Shown here: piece by piece, positions 25,370 to 35,338 of the stretch
Numbering within the stretch: the first letter of the stretch is position 1
Layout of the letters: every line of letters begins with the position of its first letter
NCBI GenBank assembly: GCA_964440095.1
Contig: CAYTPZ010000005.1
Span: forward strand, 1 to 64,000
Direction of reading: 5' to 3'
DNA: 64,000 bases
Source: JACNKJ01 sp964440095
GTDB lineage: Bacteria > Krumholzibacteriota > Krumholzibacteriia > JACNKJ01
The notes under the pieces: generated by a model
Told to the model about the DNA's origin: nothing
Databases searched by the model: none
What the model saw: only the letters and a program-made list of their open reading frames with translations
Made by a program: the position numbers and the translations under genes

Positions 25370-25824
25370 TCTTCACCAGCAACTCGGCCGAGGAAACCGC
25401 CGACCTGGCGGCGGCCTTGGGCTTGGTGGCCAGGCAAGGAGATTTCCTGGCCCTATTCGGCGACCTGGGTGTGGGGAAGACAGTTTTCGCCAAAGGCTTC
25501 TGTGCGGCCTTGGGTATTGATCCCCTGGGAGTAGATAGCCCCACTTTTGTGCTGCTTAATGAATACGAGGGCCGGCTGCCCGTTTATCACTTCGATGCCT
25601 ATCGACTTGAAGGGGGCCGCGAAGAACTCACGGAGCTTGGTTACTTCGATGAGACCCTCGATGAGGGTGTAGTTCTCATGGAGTGGGCTGGACGAGTGGG
25701 GGATCACCTGCCTGCCAGGGCCCTTCGTCTTCACATCGAGATCTTGGATGCGAACCGGAGGCGATTGACTTTCGAGGAACCTTCGGAGAGAGTGGCCAAA
25801 GGCCTCTCAGAATTCCTGCCCTAA
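25342..25824 (+). CDS. tsaE: tRNA threonylcarbamoyladenosine biosynthesis ATPase TsaE
   Basis: 160 residues, TTG start 25342 with GAGGAG upstream. Walker A G-D-L-G-V-G-K-T, S-P-T-F-V-L-L-N-E-Y, H-F-D-A-Y-R-L, and the V-L-M-E-W-A motif are typical. Works with TsaB and TsaD to make t6A on ANN-decoding tRNAs. Its partner tsaB is 5 kb downstream, beyond an inserted surface cluster. Confidence 0.92.
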   Translation: MRRPGSQDLIFTSNSAEETADLAAALGLVARQGDFLALFGDLGVGKTVFAKGFCAALGIDPLGVDSPTFVLLNEYEGRLPVYHFDAYRLEGGREELTELGYFDETLDEGVVLMEWAGRVGDHLPARALRLHIEILDANRRRLTFEEPSERVAKGLSEFLP

Positions 25825-26435
25825 AAACAAGCCCATAGCCCTGCTTATTCTCTTGAAGTTCGCCCGCCAGTTTGACGGCCCCGGCGAATAGGCCGACCAT
25901 GTGTCCATGTTGTGGTTGGCTACCCTCTCGGCACAAGGAGCTTGTTGAGCTGCGAATCCCGGGGCGGGCGCATGGTCAGTAAGTCTTCTAGTCACAAGTG
26001 ATAACACTAGTAATTGAGAATAATCAGGTCTATAGCCCTGAAATGTCGCGGGCCTGGAGTTCATATCATTTCACCAAGGTGTGCTCAGATGATCCGCTAT
26101 AATTCGCGTCGCAAATGAACTGGATTGATTCTGACAGTCTGGCGGGAAACTGGCCGGTTGGAGGGTCGCACTTTCCGGGCAAGCGGTAGAACTTTCCTAA
26201 ACAATCGCTGAGAGTCTGAAATCTCGAGTGATTCGATCAGATGGGACTTGTGGCCAGGGTTGAGTCAATGATTTGCCTTCAAAGGGTTTAGCCCAGGCTC
26301 ATCTGAATTGCACTCAGTTTAGGATCGAATTCTGCTCAGTCTGCCCCACCGGACTTATAGCAGGGCCGGGGTCGCGCTTTGGGGAGAAGTGGCCACTGGT
26401 CTGGAATTATGGACTTCCTTGAGAGGATCTAAACA
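25825..26435. other. 611-base intergenic region before the surface cluster
   Basis: Lower GC than its surroundings and without a convincing frame on either strand. I looked for tRNA, riboswitch and repeat signatures and found none. A perfect TATAAT stands at 26098-26103 but lacks a -35 at proper spacing. GAGAGGAT before 26436 is the ribosome site of the next gene. A long untranslated leader or a lost gene is possible. Confidence 0.4.
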
Positions 26436-26897
26436 ATGAAAATCATGAGACTTACAGGTCTTTTGCTTCTCGTTGCGGCTACCGCCTGGGCTGGTAGCAC
26501 CGCCACGCAGAACATAGACGTAACCGTTCCCGTCATCGATGAGGTAGCTGTGAGTGGGGATGCGACCATTACCTTCTCGACCCCTTCGGGTGGTTCGGGA
26601 TTTGATGACGCCACCGATGCTTCGACTACTCTCTCCTGGACGACAAACTCGTCCGGGCGCGAGATTACGATTGCCTATGACGCCGCGCATACCGGAATCA
26701 CTCTACAGTGCGAAGCGACTTCGATCTCTGGTGGTACAAGCGCTGGCGCAATTACCATTGGAACCTCGGCAGTTGACTTTGTGACGAGCATCGACAATAC
26801 CTCGGGCTCTGCCACGCTCAGCTACACCGCTTCGGCCACGCTTTCAGCGACTACGTCGGCCTATGTGGTGACCTTTACGATTCAGGCTGCTGCATAA
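26436..26897 (+). CDS. Secreted beta-rich subunit, candidate major subunit of a surface structure
   Basis: 153 residues. Signal peptide ends T-A-W-A. The mature part is almost wholly Ser/Thr/Ala/Gly-rich beta strands (for example T-Q-N-I-D-V-T-V-P-V-I-D and S-A-T-L-S-Y-T-A-S-A-T-L), ending V-V-T-F-T-I-Q-A-A-A. It has one Cys and no transmembrane helix. The pattern resembles pilin-like, WxL or DUF4402-type exported Ig-fold proteins, but no family is certain. It is followed by a strong hairpin and then by chaperone-like and usher-like genes, suggesting it is made in excess. GAGAGGAT precedes the ATG. Confidence 0.7.
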   Translation: MKIMRLTGLLLLVAATAWAGSTATQNIDVTVPVIDEVAVSGDATITFSTPSGGSGFDDATDASTTLSWTTNSSGREITIAYDAAHTGITLQCEATSISGGTSAGAITIGTSAVDFVTSIDNTSGSATLSYTASATLSATTSAYVVTFTIQAAA

Positions 26898-26923
26898 GCC
26901 TCTAAAAAGGTGCTTTACACCTT

Positions 26924-26961
26924 CTGCGCGGGGAACTAGCCTCTCCCTGCGCAGACCTTTT
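26924..26961 (+). terminator. Hairpin between subunit and chaperone-like genes
   Basis: ctgcgcgggga (26924-26934) pairs over 11 positions, including one G-U, with tccctgcgcag (26944-26954); then accTTTT. It could act as a partial terminator or 3' stabiliser that raises subunit over assembly-protein expression. Confidence 0.6.
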
Positions 26962-27775
26962 GGTGGTGTCCGTGAGAATCTCACGATTTCTACTCATCGC
27001 GTTATGGCTACTACCCTTGCAGGTTTTGGGAAGTCTGACTGTGGATGGCAATCTCATTGAGACCTTCCACCTTCAGCCTGGCCAAGTCTTTGAGGGATCA
27101 CTGGTTATAAGAAACACCGGTGATCAGGCCGAGCCCGGCCGTGCCTTTGTTACCGACTACCTCTTTGGTGCCAGCGGATGGAATCGCTACGATCCTCCGG
27201 GCAGCCATCCTCGGTCGAGCGGCCTTTGGACCCAGGTTTCTCCCTCTGAATTTGTGGTTCCACCAAGTGGGGAATTCTTCCTGGCCTATTCGATACAGGT
27301 CCCCGCCGATGCCACACTGCTCGGTAGCTACTGGTGCGCCGTTATCCTCGAACCCGGAACGAGCATAACTCCTGACGCGGCAATCGATTCCACCGGCGAG
27401 ACTCCCGATGTCGCCCTGCGAACCGTCATCCGACATTCCATCCAGTTTGCCATGGATGTGGGAAACGGCGGCCACAAGGAAGTCCAGATTGTTGGGCGTT
27501 CCCTGGAAGCTGGCGACCAGGGTTTAAACCTGATCCTGGACGTGGAAAACTCCGGCGAGAAGTCAGTTAACCCCTTGATATGGGCGGAGTTTTTCAATTC
27601 CGAGGGGGAGCGAGTGGATCGGCAAGAGCAGCAGCGCGGGCGGCTCTACCCGACCTGCTCACTGCGGCAGATTTTCCCCCTGAACCTCGTCACGGGCAGC
27701 TATGAAGTGCTCGTAATCATCGATGACGGCAATGGCGAAGCCTGGGGTGCCCAGTATAGCCTCGAGATCCCCTGA
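26960..27775 (+). CDS. Periplasmic chaperone-like Ig-fold protein
   Basis: Up to 271 residues. Start is uncertain: TTG 26960, or GTG 26972 with GGTGG five bases upstream. Signal peptide L-L-I-A-L-W-L-L-P-L-Q-V-L-G, then two Ig-like halves. The first contains F-E-G-S-L-V-I-R-N-T-G-D, V-S-P-S-E-F-V-V-P-P-S-G-E and V-P-A-D-A-T-L-L-G-S-Y, the phrasing of DUF916/pilus-chaperone type domains (tissue-like N-terminal strand, proline-rich edge, then P-A-D). The second has L-I-L-D-V-E-N-S-G-E-K. No membrane helix at the C-terminus, so periplasmic location is likely. Role as an assembly chaperone is inferred from the neighbours. Confidence 0.65.
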   Translation: MVVSVRISRFLLIALWLLPLQVLGSLTVDGNLIETFHLQPGQVFEGSLVIRNTGDQAEPGRAFVTDYLFGASGWNRYDPPGSHPRSSGLWTQVSPSEFVVPPSGEFFLAYSIQVPADATLLGSYWCAVILEPGTSITPDAAIDSTGETPDVALRTVIRHSIQFAMDVGNGGHKEVQIVGRSLEAGDQGLNLILDVENSGEKSVNPLIWAEFFNSEGERVDRQEQQRGRLYPTCSLRQIFPLNLVTGSYEVLVIIDDGNGEAWGAQYSLEIP

Positions 27776-27948
27776 TTCAGAGACTCGTCGCCTAAGCCGC
27801 ACGCCACTTTGTCCACATAAAAACAACAAGTTAAGTAGCCTCCCTATCTGGTGAATAGAATTCGATTTCGAGCCTAAATGGTGTCGAAATTGCTTTGGAT
27901 GGCTGGTCCTTCCTCGGAATACCCGATTGAGGATCGTCAATCCTGGAG

Positions 27949-30870
27949 ATGCCGGAGGCTAACTCCTTGTCGTTGAAGGGTTCCCATAGGGGCTTGGCGA
28001 TGGCCACATGGCTGACGCTGGCAAGTTTTCTGGCTCCCGGACCACCGTCCTGGGGGGAGGGGGGACTATACCCTGAAGCGTCCCTTCGAATATCCGGTCC
28101 CGACAGCCTGATCACCGACTCCGGAGCCACGGTTTCCTACCTGCTTCGCATCCAGGCTCCAAGCTCCGACCAGGGATCCTACCCTGAGATCATCGAGCAC
28201 CCTGAAAACTGGAAGTCCGTCCTTGGGCCCAAGACTCGAGACTTCGCCAGGGAACGGGGATCACTCCGGCTCCTGGCCTTCCAGATTCCCCTGGATACCG
28301 CTCCCGGCAGCTACGCGATCAGCTACGCCCTCGATCACTCCGAGAGCAAAGTCGCGAAAATCACGCATGTCCAAGTTCGCGCGCGCAGGTGTGTGAAACT
28401 GCAGATTCTGGAGCGCCCCTCCCCGCTCATCGCCGGTGAAAGCGGGCGGGTGAACTTTCTGGTATCAAATCGCGGCAACACGGAGTTGGATCTGAACCTG
28501 ACAGCCGAGAGTCGCGGCGAGTGGCCGGTGGCGCTCAGTGAATCCCGCATTTTGCTGCCTGCCGGTCGCAGCCGCAGTGTGACGGCCACCCTTCTCGTCC
28601 CTGAAAACCTCGATCGGCAGATGCGATCTCACCTGCGTTTACTCGCCGAGGCAACTTTTGAGGGCGAGACACTGGAGCCGGTCTCGGCAGATTTGGTGCT
28701 GGATGCCGTTCCCCGCATTAGCCGAGGCACGGATCCCTGGCGCAGACTTCCCACGGAAGTTCAGATACTGGCTCATCGCTGGAACGAGCGAACATTCCTT
28801 TCGGGTCAGTGGTGCGGTCGTGGATTCCTGGACAAAGATCATCGGCACGAACTCGAGTTCCTCCTGCGAGGGCCCGACTCGCGCAGCTTCGGCGCCTTCG
28901 GCCGGCGCGAGGAGTATCGACTGACTCTCAAGAGTCCGAATAGTCTGATCCTGCTGGGAGATGGACCCTACGGGCTTTCTCCCCTGACGCGGGTCTCCCT
29001 GCAATCGCGGGGCTTGGAATTCTCCTTGGACGCGAGCTCGGGACTTCGCGCCGGCGCCTTCTTCATCGAGCGCCCCGGGGTGAGCAATCTGCATGAGATC
29101 GGCGCTTATCTTGGCGGCTCCACTGAGTCAGGCGGCCGTTGGCGATTGAATCTTCTGGGCAAACCCACCGGTGTGGTGGGCGGTCCGCTGAATGTGGGTC
29201 TGGCCTCTTTGCAGGCGGATCTGCCCGAAAGGGCGGGCATCCTCACGGAACTCGAGGCTGGACTCAGCCGCGGAGGAGGGGGCAGTGATGCCCTGGGCGG
29301 GGCCTTTCGCCTGCACATGCACAGGAATCAGGGTCGACTGGGCCTTCGCCTGGAGCGCATCTTCGCCAGTGAAGACTACCGCGGAACCTATCGTGATCAC
29401 GATTACATGGCCGGTGAACTGAGCGCTGCCTTGGATGCGTCCTGGAGCACTCGGCTCATGGCTCAACGTTGGAAGCGGAAAATATACGAGGAAGGAACGG
29501 TTTCCCCGGGATGGGAGCAGCGCGCCGAGCTGGGAGTTCATCATCACTCCCGTCGTGGACTGACCCTGGGCCTTAGCGGGGTGACGTCGGGTTTGAAGAC
29601 CAGCGGGGGAGAGAGCCGATGGGGCGAGAACTTCCTGCGCTTGGAGTCCCGGCTCAGCCGTTCCGACCACAGTCTGGGTCTGCGTGTGGAGTTGGGCGAA
29701 CGGGACAGCTACGAGTCGCAGGCTCCGGCAAACCTGATGCGGGTGGCCCTGTCACTCAGGCTCAAACTGCGATCCTGGTTGTCTCTGTCCATGGCGGGCT
29801 CGCGAAATCACATGGACGGGGGGCTAAGCTCGGGCACCAGCGATACAGGGCAGATTTCCCTGCTGATGACCCCACACGCTCGCCTTACTTTGAACCTGCG
29901 CGCCATGGCGTCCGAATATCGCTTCCACACTCATAGCTCCTATCGCCAGGTAGATATGGGTGGCCGCTACCGAATCTCCAGCGATATCTACCTCGAAGCA
30001 CAGGCCCGCATGGGACAGGCCGGCGACGGTGATTGGAGCCCGTCGCTCAAACTCGGCATCACCCGTTCCCTGGGCCTGCCTCTGGCGCGGACCGCTCGTC
30101 TCGCGCACCTCGAGGGCCGCGTGGTGAATAGCGAATCTCCCAGTGGCGCAGGTGTGGCTGACCTGTTGCTGCGATTGGACAATCACATTGCGGTGACCGA
30201 CGCCCAGGGGAACTTCAGCTTCCCCAATATTCCTGCCGGCGATTACCGCCTGGATCTGCCCCGGCCTTCTTTGGGCGTGGAGCGGGCTCTGGTGGAGAAG
30301 GCTCCACTTCACTTGTGCTTGGCCGAAGGCGACAAACAAACCATTCAGCTGAGCGTGGCGCGAACCGCCAGTTTGAACGGCCGCATTTTGCGCTATGCAT
30401 CCACCGAAGGCAGCACTCCTCACCAAGGCAGCCCCGGCGGTCTCTTCCTCGAGGGCAGTGACCGCGCCAATTGGGGAGCCGGCGAGGGCGGGGATCCTTT
30501 GCTGAACGAAGACAGCCTTGTGGAGCTCGGCGGGATCGAAGGGGTCTTGCTCAAACTAAGTGGCAAGGGCCGCAGCTTCTACCGCCTGAGCGGTCCCGAT
30601 GGGCACTTTCACTTCGATGAACTTCCGCCGGGTATCTGGACTCTCGAAGTGGAAGATTCGCAATTGCCGTCCAATCATTTCCTGGAGGAGAACCGATACA
30701 CCTTCCAGCTGGCGCCGGGTGAGGCCACCAAGCACTTGTTCAGGGTTTTGCCGCGATTTAGGCCCGTGCGGATGATCGATCAGGAGAGTTTGCAGGTCGC
30801 CGGCCCGATTGTTGGAAAGGACGCGTATCCTGTGCTAAGTTCCCGCCGTTCCGCTGCGGAAGGGAAGTAA
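27949..30870 (+). CDS. Large outer-membrane usher-like barrel protein
   Basis: 973 residues from ATG 27949 (TTG 27967 has a better-spaced GGAGG). After a signal sequence come NEW3/Ig-like segments (about 45-260; V-N-F-L-V-S-N-R-G-N-T-E-L), then a long run of alternating amphipathic strands (about 270-715, aromatic and Arg-rich, many L-x-L-x-L turns) like a beta barrel. Two carboxypeptidase-regulatory-like domains follow, near 721-790 (G-V-A-D-L-L-L-R-L-D-N then D-A-Q-G-N-F-S-F-P-N-I-P-A-G-D-Y) and near 800-940 (G-P-D-G-H-F-H-F-D-E-L-P-P-G). Barrel plus C-terminal beta-sandwich domains is the layout of fimbrial ushers, though no FimD sequence motif was recognised. Other options are an autotransporter-like or scaffold porin. 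Confidence 0.65.
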   Translation: MPEANSLSLKGSHRGLAMATWLTLASFLAPGPPSWGEGGLYPEASLRISGPDSLITDSGATVSYLLRIQAPSSDQGSYPEIIEHPENWKSVLGPKTRDFARERGSLRLLAFQIPLDTAPGSYAISYALDHSESKVAKITHVQVRARRCVKLQILERPSPLIAGESGRVNFLVSNRGNTELDLNLTAESRGEWPVALSESRILLPAGRSRSVTATLLVPENLDRQMRSHLRLLAEATFEGETLEPVSADLVLDAVPRISRGTDPWRRLPTEVQILAHRWNERTFLSGQWCGRGFLDKDHRHELEFLLRGPDSRSFGAFGRREEYRLTLKSPNSLILLGDGPYGLSPLTRVSLQSRGLEFSLDASSGLRAGAFFIERPGVSNLHEIGAYLGGSTESGGRWRLNLLGKPTGVVGGPLNVGLASLQADLPERAGILTELEAGLSRGGGGSDALGGAFRLHMHRNQGRLGLRLERIFASEDYRGTYRDHDYMAGELSAALDASWSTRLMAQRWKRKIYEEGTVSPGWEQRAELGVHHHSRRGLTLGLSGVTSGLKTSGGESRWGENFLRLESRLSRSDHSLGLRVELGERDSYESQAPANLMRVALSLRLKLRSWLSLSMAGSRNHMDGGLSSGTSDTGQISLLMTPHARLTLNLRAMASEYRFHTHSSYRQVDMGGRYRISSDIYLEAQARMGQAGDGDWSPSLKLGITRSLGLPLARTARLAHLEGRVVNSESPSGAGVADLLLRLDNHIAVTDAQGNFSFPNIPAGDYRLDLPRPSLGVERALVEKAPLHLCLAEGDKQTIQLSVARTASLNGRILRYASTEGSTPHQGSPGGLFLEGSDRANWGAGEGGDPLLNEDSLVELGGIEGVLLKLSGKGRSFYRLSGPDGHFHFDELPPGIWTLEVEDSQLPSNHFLEENRYTFQLAPGEATKHLFRVLPRFRPVRMIDQESLQVAGPIVGKDAYPVLSSRRSAAEGK

Positions 30871-30871
30871 A

Positions 30872-31537
30872 GTGATCCTGTCCATCGACGTGTCGCACCG
30901 CCTGGGGCTGATGAACCTAGAGCTACCGGACGGGCGAAGCCTGTCCCGGCACAGCGACCGGCCCCGGGAACACATGGAGTTTATCCAGACAACGCTGGCG
31001 GAACTGCCATCGGAGAGCGGTCTGAGATGGAACAGCCTGTCTCGCATGGCCGTGACCTTGGGACCGGGCAGTTTCACGGGTCTGAGAGTGGGCCTGTCCG
31101 CGGCCAAGGGTCTGATCTTCTCAACGGACATTCCGCTACTGCCATTATCGAGTCTGGCCGTTCCCGCGGAAGCCGCGAACGGGGCTATGCCTCGAGCCAT
31201 ATTCAGACGAGCACGAGCAATGGAACTTTGGACCGCCTTCTTTCCACCCGGCGAGTCTGCGCCACGGGATCTAGGCCTGCGCACCCGGGAAGAAGCCCTC
31301 CTTTGGCGGGACACCCTGGCGCAAGATTGGCCGGAGCTGAAATGCTTCGGGGAGGACGCCGAAGAGGGCCAGGCCCTCGATCTCCTCCCCGAGCCAAGTC
31401 CGGCTGAACAGCTCGCAGCTTTGGGTAGGCTTGCAAAACGTGGCGGGCGGGAGTATCGCGGCGAGGAAATCGATACGGTACTGCCCGAGTACATGGCTGA
31501 TGCCTCCATTACCTTGCCGGGAGGCGGGAAGCCTTGA
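30872..31537 (+). CDS. tsaB: TsaB, partner protein in t6A synthesis
   Basis: 221 residues, GTG start with AAGGGAAG upstream. The ASKHA fold N-terminus I-L-S-I-D-V-S and the signature G-P-G-S-F-T-G-L-R-V-G-L-S-A-A-K-G-L are clear. The C-terminal half is divergent. Immediately followed by rimI with a 4-base overlap. Confidence 0.9.
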   Translation: MILSIDVSHRLGLMNLELPDGRSLSRHSDRPREHMEFIQTTLAELPSESGLRWNSLSRMAVTLGPGSFTGLRVGLSAAKGLIFSTDIPLLPLSSLAVPAEAANGAMPRAIFRRARAMELWTAFFPPGESAPRDLGLRTREEALLWRDTLAQDWPELKCFGEDAEEGQALDLLPEPSPAEQLAALGRLAKRGGREYRGEEIDTVLPEYMADASITLPGGGKP

Positions 31538-32037
31538 GCCGCGCCTATCACTTTCGTCTCGAACACCGAGGCAGGACCCTTCAGGGCCTGCCTTTCGATG
31601 CTGAACAGATTCCCGAGGTGATGGATCTCGAGAAAAGTTGCTTCCCGGATCCCTGGACTGTGAACATCTTCGCCCAGGAAGCCAAGCCCGAAGACCATCG
31701 TTGGAACCTGGTGCTTTACGATGGCGACGAGTTGGTCGCCTATGCAATCAGCTGGGTTGTGTCGGGGGAAACGCACTTATTGAATATCGCGGTTAGGCCT
31801 GATTTGCAAGGAAAAGGCGTCGGTAGGTTGTTCTTTCGTTGGATGATGGACGAGGCTAGAAGGGCTGGAGATTATATATTTCTTCTCGAGGTTCGGGCCA
31901 GTAATGAACGCGCGAAGAGGCTCTACGAGTCCGAAGGCTTGCAGGTTGTCATGAAGCGCGACTCTTACTATCCCGATTCGGGGGAAGACGCCCTAGTCAT
32001 GATGTGTTTCCTGCAGAAAGACCCGGAGGAAAAATGA
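31534..32037 (+). CDS. rimI: Ribosomal-protein-alanine N-acetyltransferase RimI
   Basis: 167-residue GNAT protein with TTG start. Acetyl-CoA loop V-R-P-D-L-Q-G-K-G-V-G-R, E-V-R-A-S-N-E-R-A-K-R-L-Y, and the R-D-S-Y-Y-P end motif are typical of RimI. Acetylates the N-terminus of protein S18 in the best-studied case. tsaB-rimI adjacency is a common bacterial arrangement. Confidence 0.88.
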   Translation: MSRAYHFRLEHRGRTLQGLPFDAEQIPEVMDLEKSCFPDPWTVNIFAQEAKPEDHRWNLVLYDGDELVAYAISWVVSGETHLLNIAVRPDLQGKGVGRLFFRWMMDEARRAGDYIFLLEVRASNERAKRLYESEGLQVVMKRDSYYPDSGEDALVMMCFLQKDPEEK

Positions 32038-32870
32038 TGAAGCCCACTCCTGTCTGGTTGCCGCCGGCTCTTCACGCATCCCTGGAGCGAATTCGTCCCG
32101 CTTGGGAAAAGTTGGATATTCCCCCAAACTCCGTGGCCGTGATTTTGGGTAGTGGATTGGGCGAGGCCGCCGGCGACTTCCCGGTGATCTGGGAAAAGGG
32201 TTTCAAGGAGCTGGGCCTGCTGTCGGCGGGAGTGGCCGGACACAAGGGAAGCTTGATTCTGGCGAACAGTGGGGGCGCTCCTCTACTTTTTCTCTCGGGC
32301 CGCCTTCACCGCTATGAAGGGCACCCCGATGATGCGGTTCTGCTGCCCCATGCGGCGCTATCCCTGCTGAAGCTCAAAGCCGTGCTGGTGACCAATGCCG
32401 CGGGTGGCCTGAACTCGGCATTCCAGGCCGGCGATTTCATGCTCATTCGCGACATCATCAGCAGTCAGTGGCGTGATCCGCTGCGAGGAGAAAGCGGTAA
32501 AGCGCCCATTCCCCTGCGCCTTTACGATGATTCTCTCTGGCCCGGACTACGGGCAGCCGCCGAGGCAGGCGCCGTGACCTTGCACGAGGGAATCCTGCAC
32601 GCGGGCCTGGGTCCCGCCTTTGAAACTCCCGCCGAAGTGAGAATGGCTCGCAAAATGGGCTGTTCCGCCGCGAGCATGAGCACCTATCCCGAGTCGGTTC
32701 TCTATGCGCGAATGAAGATGCCGGCAGTGGGTATCTCGTGTATTACCAACGTGATAGATGAAGAAGCAGGCGAGGAATTGACTCACGAAGAAGTGCTGGA
32801 AACGGGCTTGGCGGCTGCGGATCGATTCGGAAAAATGCTGGCGGCCTGGACGAGGAACCTGGCTGAATAG
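32034..32870 (+). CDS. Purine nucleoside phosphorylase (class II/trimeric type)
   Basis: 278 residues from ATG 32034 with GGAGGA upstream, overlapping rimI. Phosphate and base-binding motifs I-L-G-S-G-L-G, G-R-L-H-R-Y-E-G, V-T-N-A-A-G-G-L-N, G-P-A-F-E-T-P-A-E-V-R-M, and the late I-S-C-I-T-N match PNP/MTAP enzymes. Converts purine nucleosides and phosphate to base plus ribose-1-phosphate. In S-M-S-T-Y-P-E the usual G-M-S-T motif has Ser for Gly. Confidence 0.88.
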   Translation: MMKPTPVWLPPALHASLERIRPAWEKLDIPPNSVAVILGSGLGEAAGDFPVIWEKGFKELGLLSAGVAGHKGSLILANSGGAPLLFLSGRLHRYEGHPDDAVLLPHAALSLLKLKAVLVTNAAGGLNSAFQAGDFMLIRDIISSQWRDPLRGESGKAPIPLRLYDDSLWPGLRAAAEAGAVTLHEGILHAGLGPAFETPAEVRMARKMGCSAASMSTYPESVLYARMKMPAVGISCITNVIDEEAGEELTHEEVLETGLAAADRFGKMLAAWTRNLAE

Positions 32871-32872
32871 GG

Positions 32873-32901
32873 TTGCCCAGGGGCCAAGCCCTTCCTATAA
32901 T
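32873..32901 (+). promoter_or_regulatory. accD-folC promoter
   Basis: TTGCCC, 17-base spacer, perfect TATAAT, starting 3 bases after the PNP stop and 44 bases before accD. Confidence 0.7.
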
Positions 32902-32944
32902 CGGCCGATCCCGTAAAGAATGTGATTTTCAAGAAGGGTGAAGA

Positions 32945-33941
<997 letters not shown>

Positions 33942-33949
<8 letters not shown>

Positions 33950-35153
33950 AGACTCTTCGCGTCACTTCGAGTTTCCAGAAGCGCCTTTGATTCCCCCTGA
34001 AACCGAAGCCGAGAAATGGCTCTATGGCTTGAGTCGTTTCGGCATGAAGCTGGGTTTGGCGAACATCGTCGAACTGGCCAGGCGCTTTGGCGATCCCCAA
34101 AACGATCTTCGTTTTCTTCATGTTGCCGGCACCAACGGTAAGGGATCGGTCTGCTTCTATCTCGAATCACTGCTCAAGACTTCCGGGCACAAGGTAGGCG
34201 TTTTTGCAAGCCCCCATCTTGTGCATGTGGGTGAACGCATTCGTGTGAACGGTGAGTTGCTTTCTCATGATGAACTGGCGCACTACGTGGATCGAGTGCG
34301 CGCGGATGTGGAGGAACTCAAGGCAACTTTTTTTGAAGCCATGACATTGATTGCGCTTCTGCGTTTCGCCGAAGCGGGCGTGAACTACGTCGCCTGGGAA
34401 ACGGGCTTGGGAGGACGCTACGATTCCACGCGTGTGGCAGATCCTGCCGCCTGCGCCATCACGCGAGTGGGGCTGGATCACACCAAGTATCTCGGTACGA
34501 CTCTCGAGGAAATAGCCGCGGACAAAATGGGAATCGGTCGACAGGGCATACCGCTCTACACGGGCCAGGAACCGGGAGCTTTGCTCGAGTTCATGAAAGA
34601 GCAGGCACTAGCTGAAAACCTGGATCTGATTCCGGTGCCGCCCCTTAGCCAGGAAGGATTGATGCCCTTCCAACGGGGAAATGCCGCGCTGGCGCTTCGC
34701 ATGCTGCAGGATCTGGCCCCGTCAACAATCCCCGCCGATTTCGAGACAGTGCTTCGCGCAACATCATTGCCGGGACGTTTTCATGTAGTTCGCGAGGATC
34801 CGCTCATGGTCATCGATGGAGGACACAACCCACAGGCCCTGGAAGCTGTACTTGGCGAATGGGATCGCCGCGTGCCCGAAAGTGGCACCATCATTTTCGG
34901 CTGTGGCGCCGACAAGGAAGTGGATGCACTTCTGCGAGTGCTTCAGGAAAAACCAAGGCGTGTCATTCTGACCGGCGCGCAAAATCCACGCTCACTGGAT
35001 GGTAAGGAGCTGTTCGATCGTGCGGGAGGGCCACAGGATTGGGAAGTCACCGCGTATTCCACCGCGGCCTTCGCTGCCGCAAGTGCTGGCCCCATGCTGG
35101 TGACGGGATCATTCTATCTTGCGGGCGAGGCATACTTGTGGATGAGAAAATGA
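33942..35153 (+). CDS. folC: Folylpolyglutamate synthase / dihydrofolate synthase
   Basis: 403 residues from GTG 33942, overlapping accD by 8 bases. Mur-ligase-like ATPase motif H-V-A-G-T-N-G-K-G-S-V, the E-x-G-L-G-G-R-Y-D-S-T motif, G-L-D-H-T-K-Y-L-G and V-I-D-G-G-H-N-P are complete. Adds glutamate to folate and to dihydropteroate. A longer upstream frame lies inside accD and is rejected. Confidence 0.93.
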
Positions 35154-35338
35154 CGGATCATCAACCTGTCCACACTCGATATCCAACAAATGAAGTTCTT
35201 AAACTGCCAAGCGCGAAAGAGAGTGGCCCTTCAGCGAGCCATTTTCAATTCTGAAACTTGGCTATTCTACTGGAATTTCCCTCCGGCTAACCCTAGACTC
35301 GGCTTCTTCAATCCTCGTGTCTGCGATCTAGGAGAACC

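Noticed and set aside
25825..26435. Possible non-coding RNA or riboswitch in the long gap, including a c-di-GMP aptamer
   Set aside because: No core aptamer motifs or closed stems were found; only scattered short repeats.
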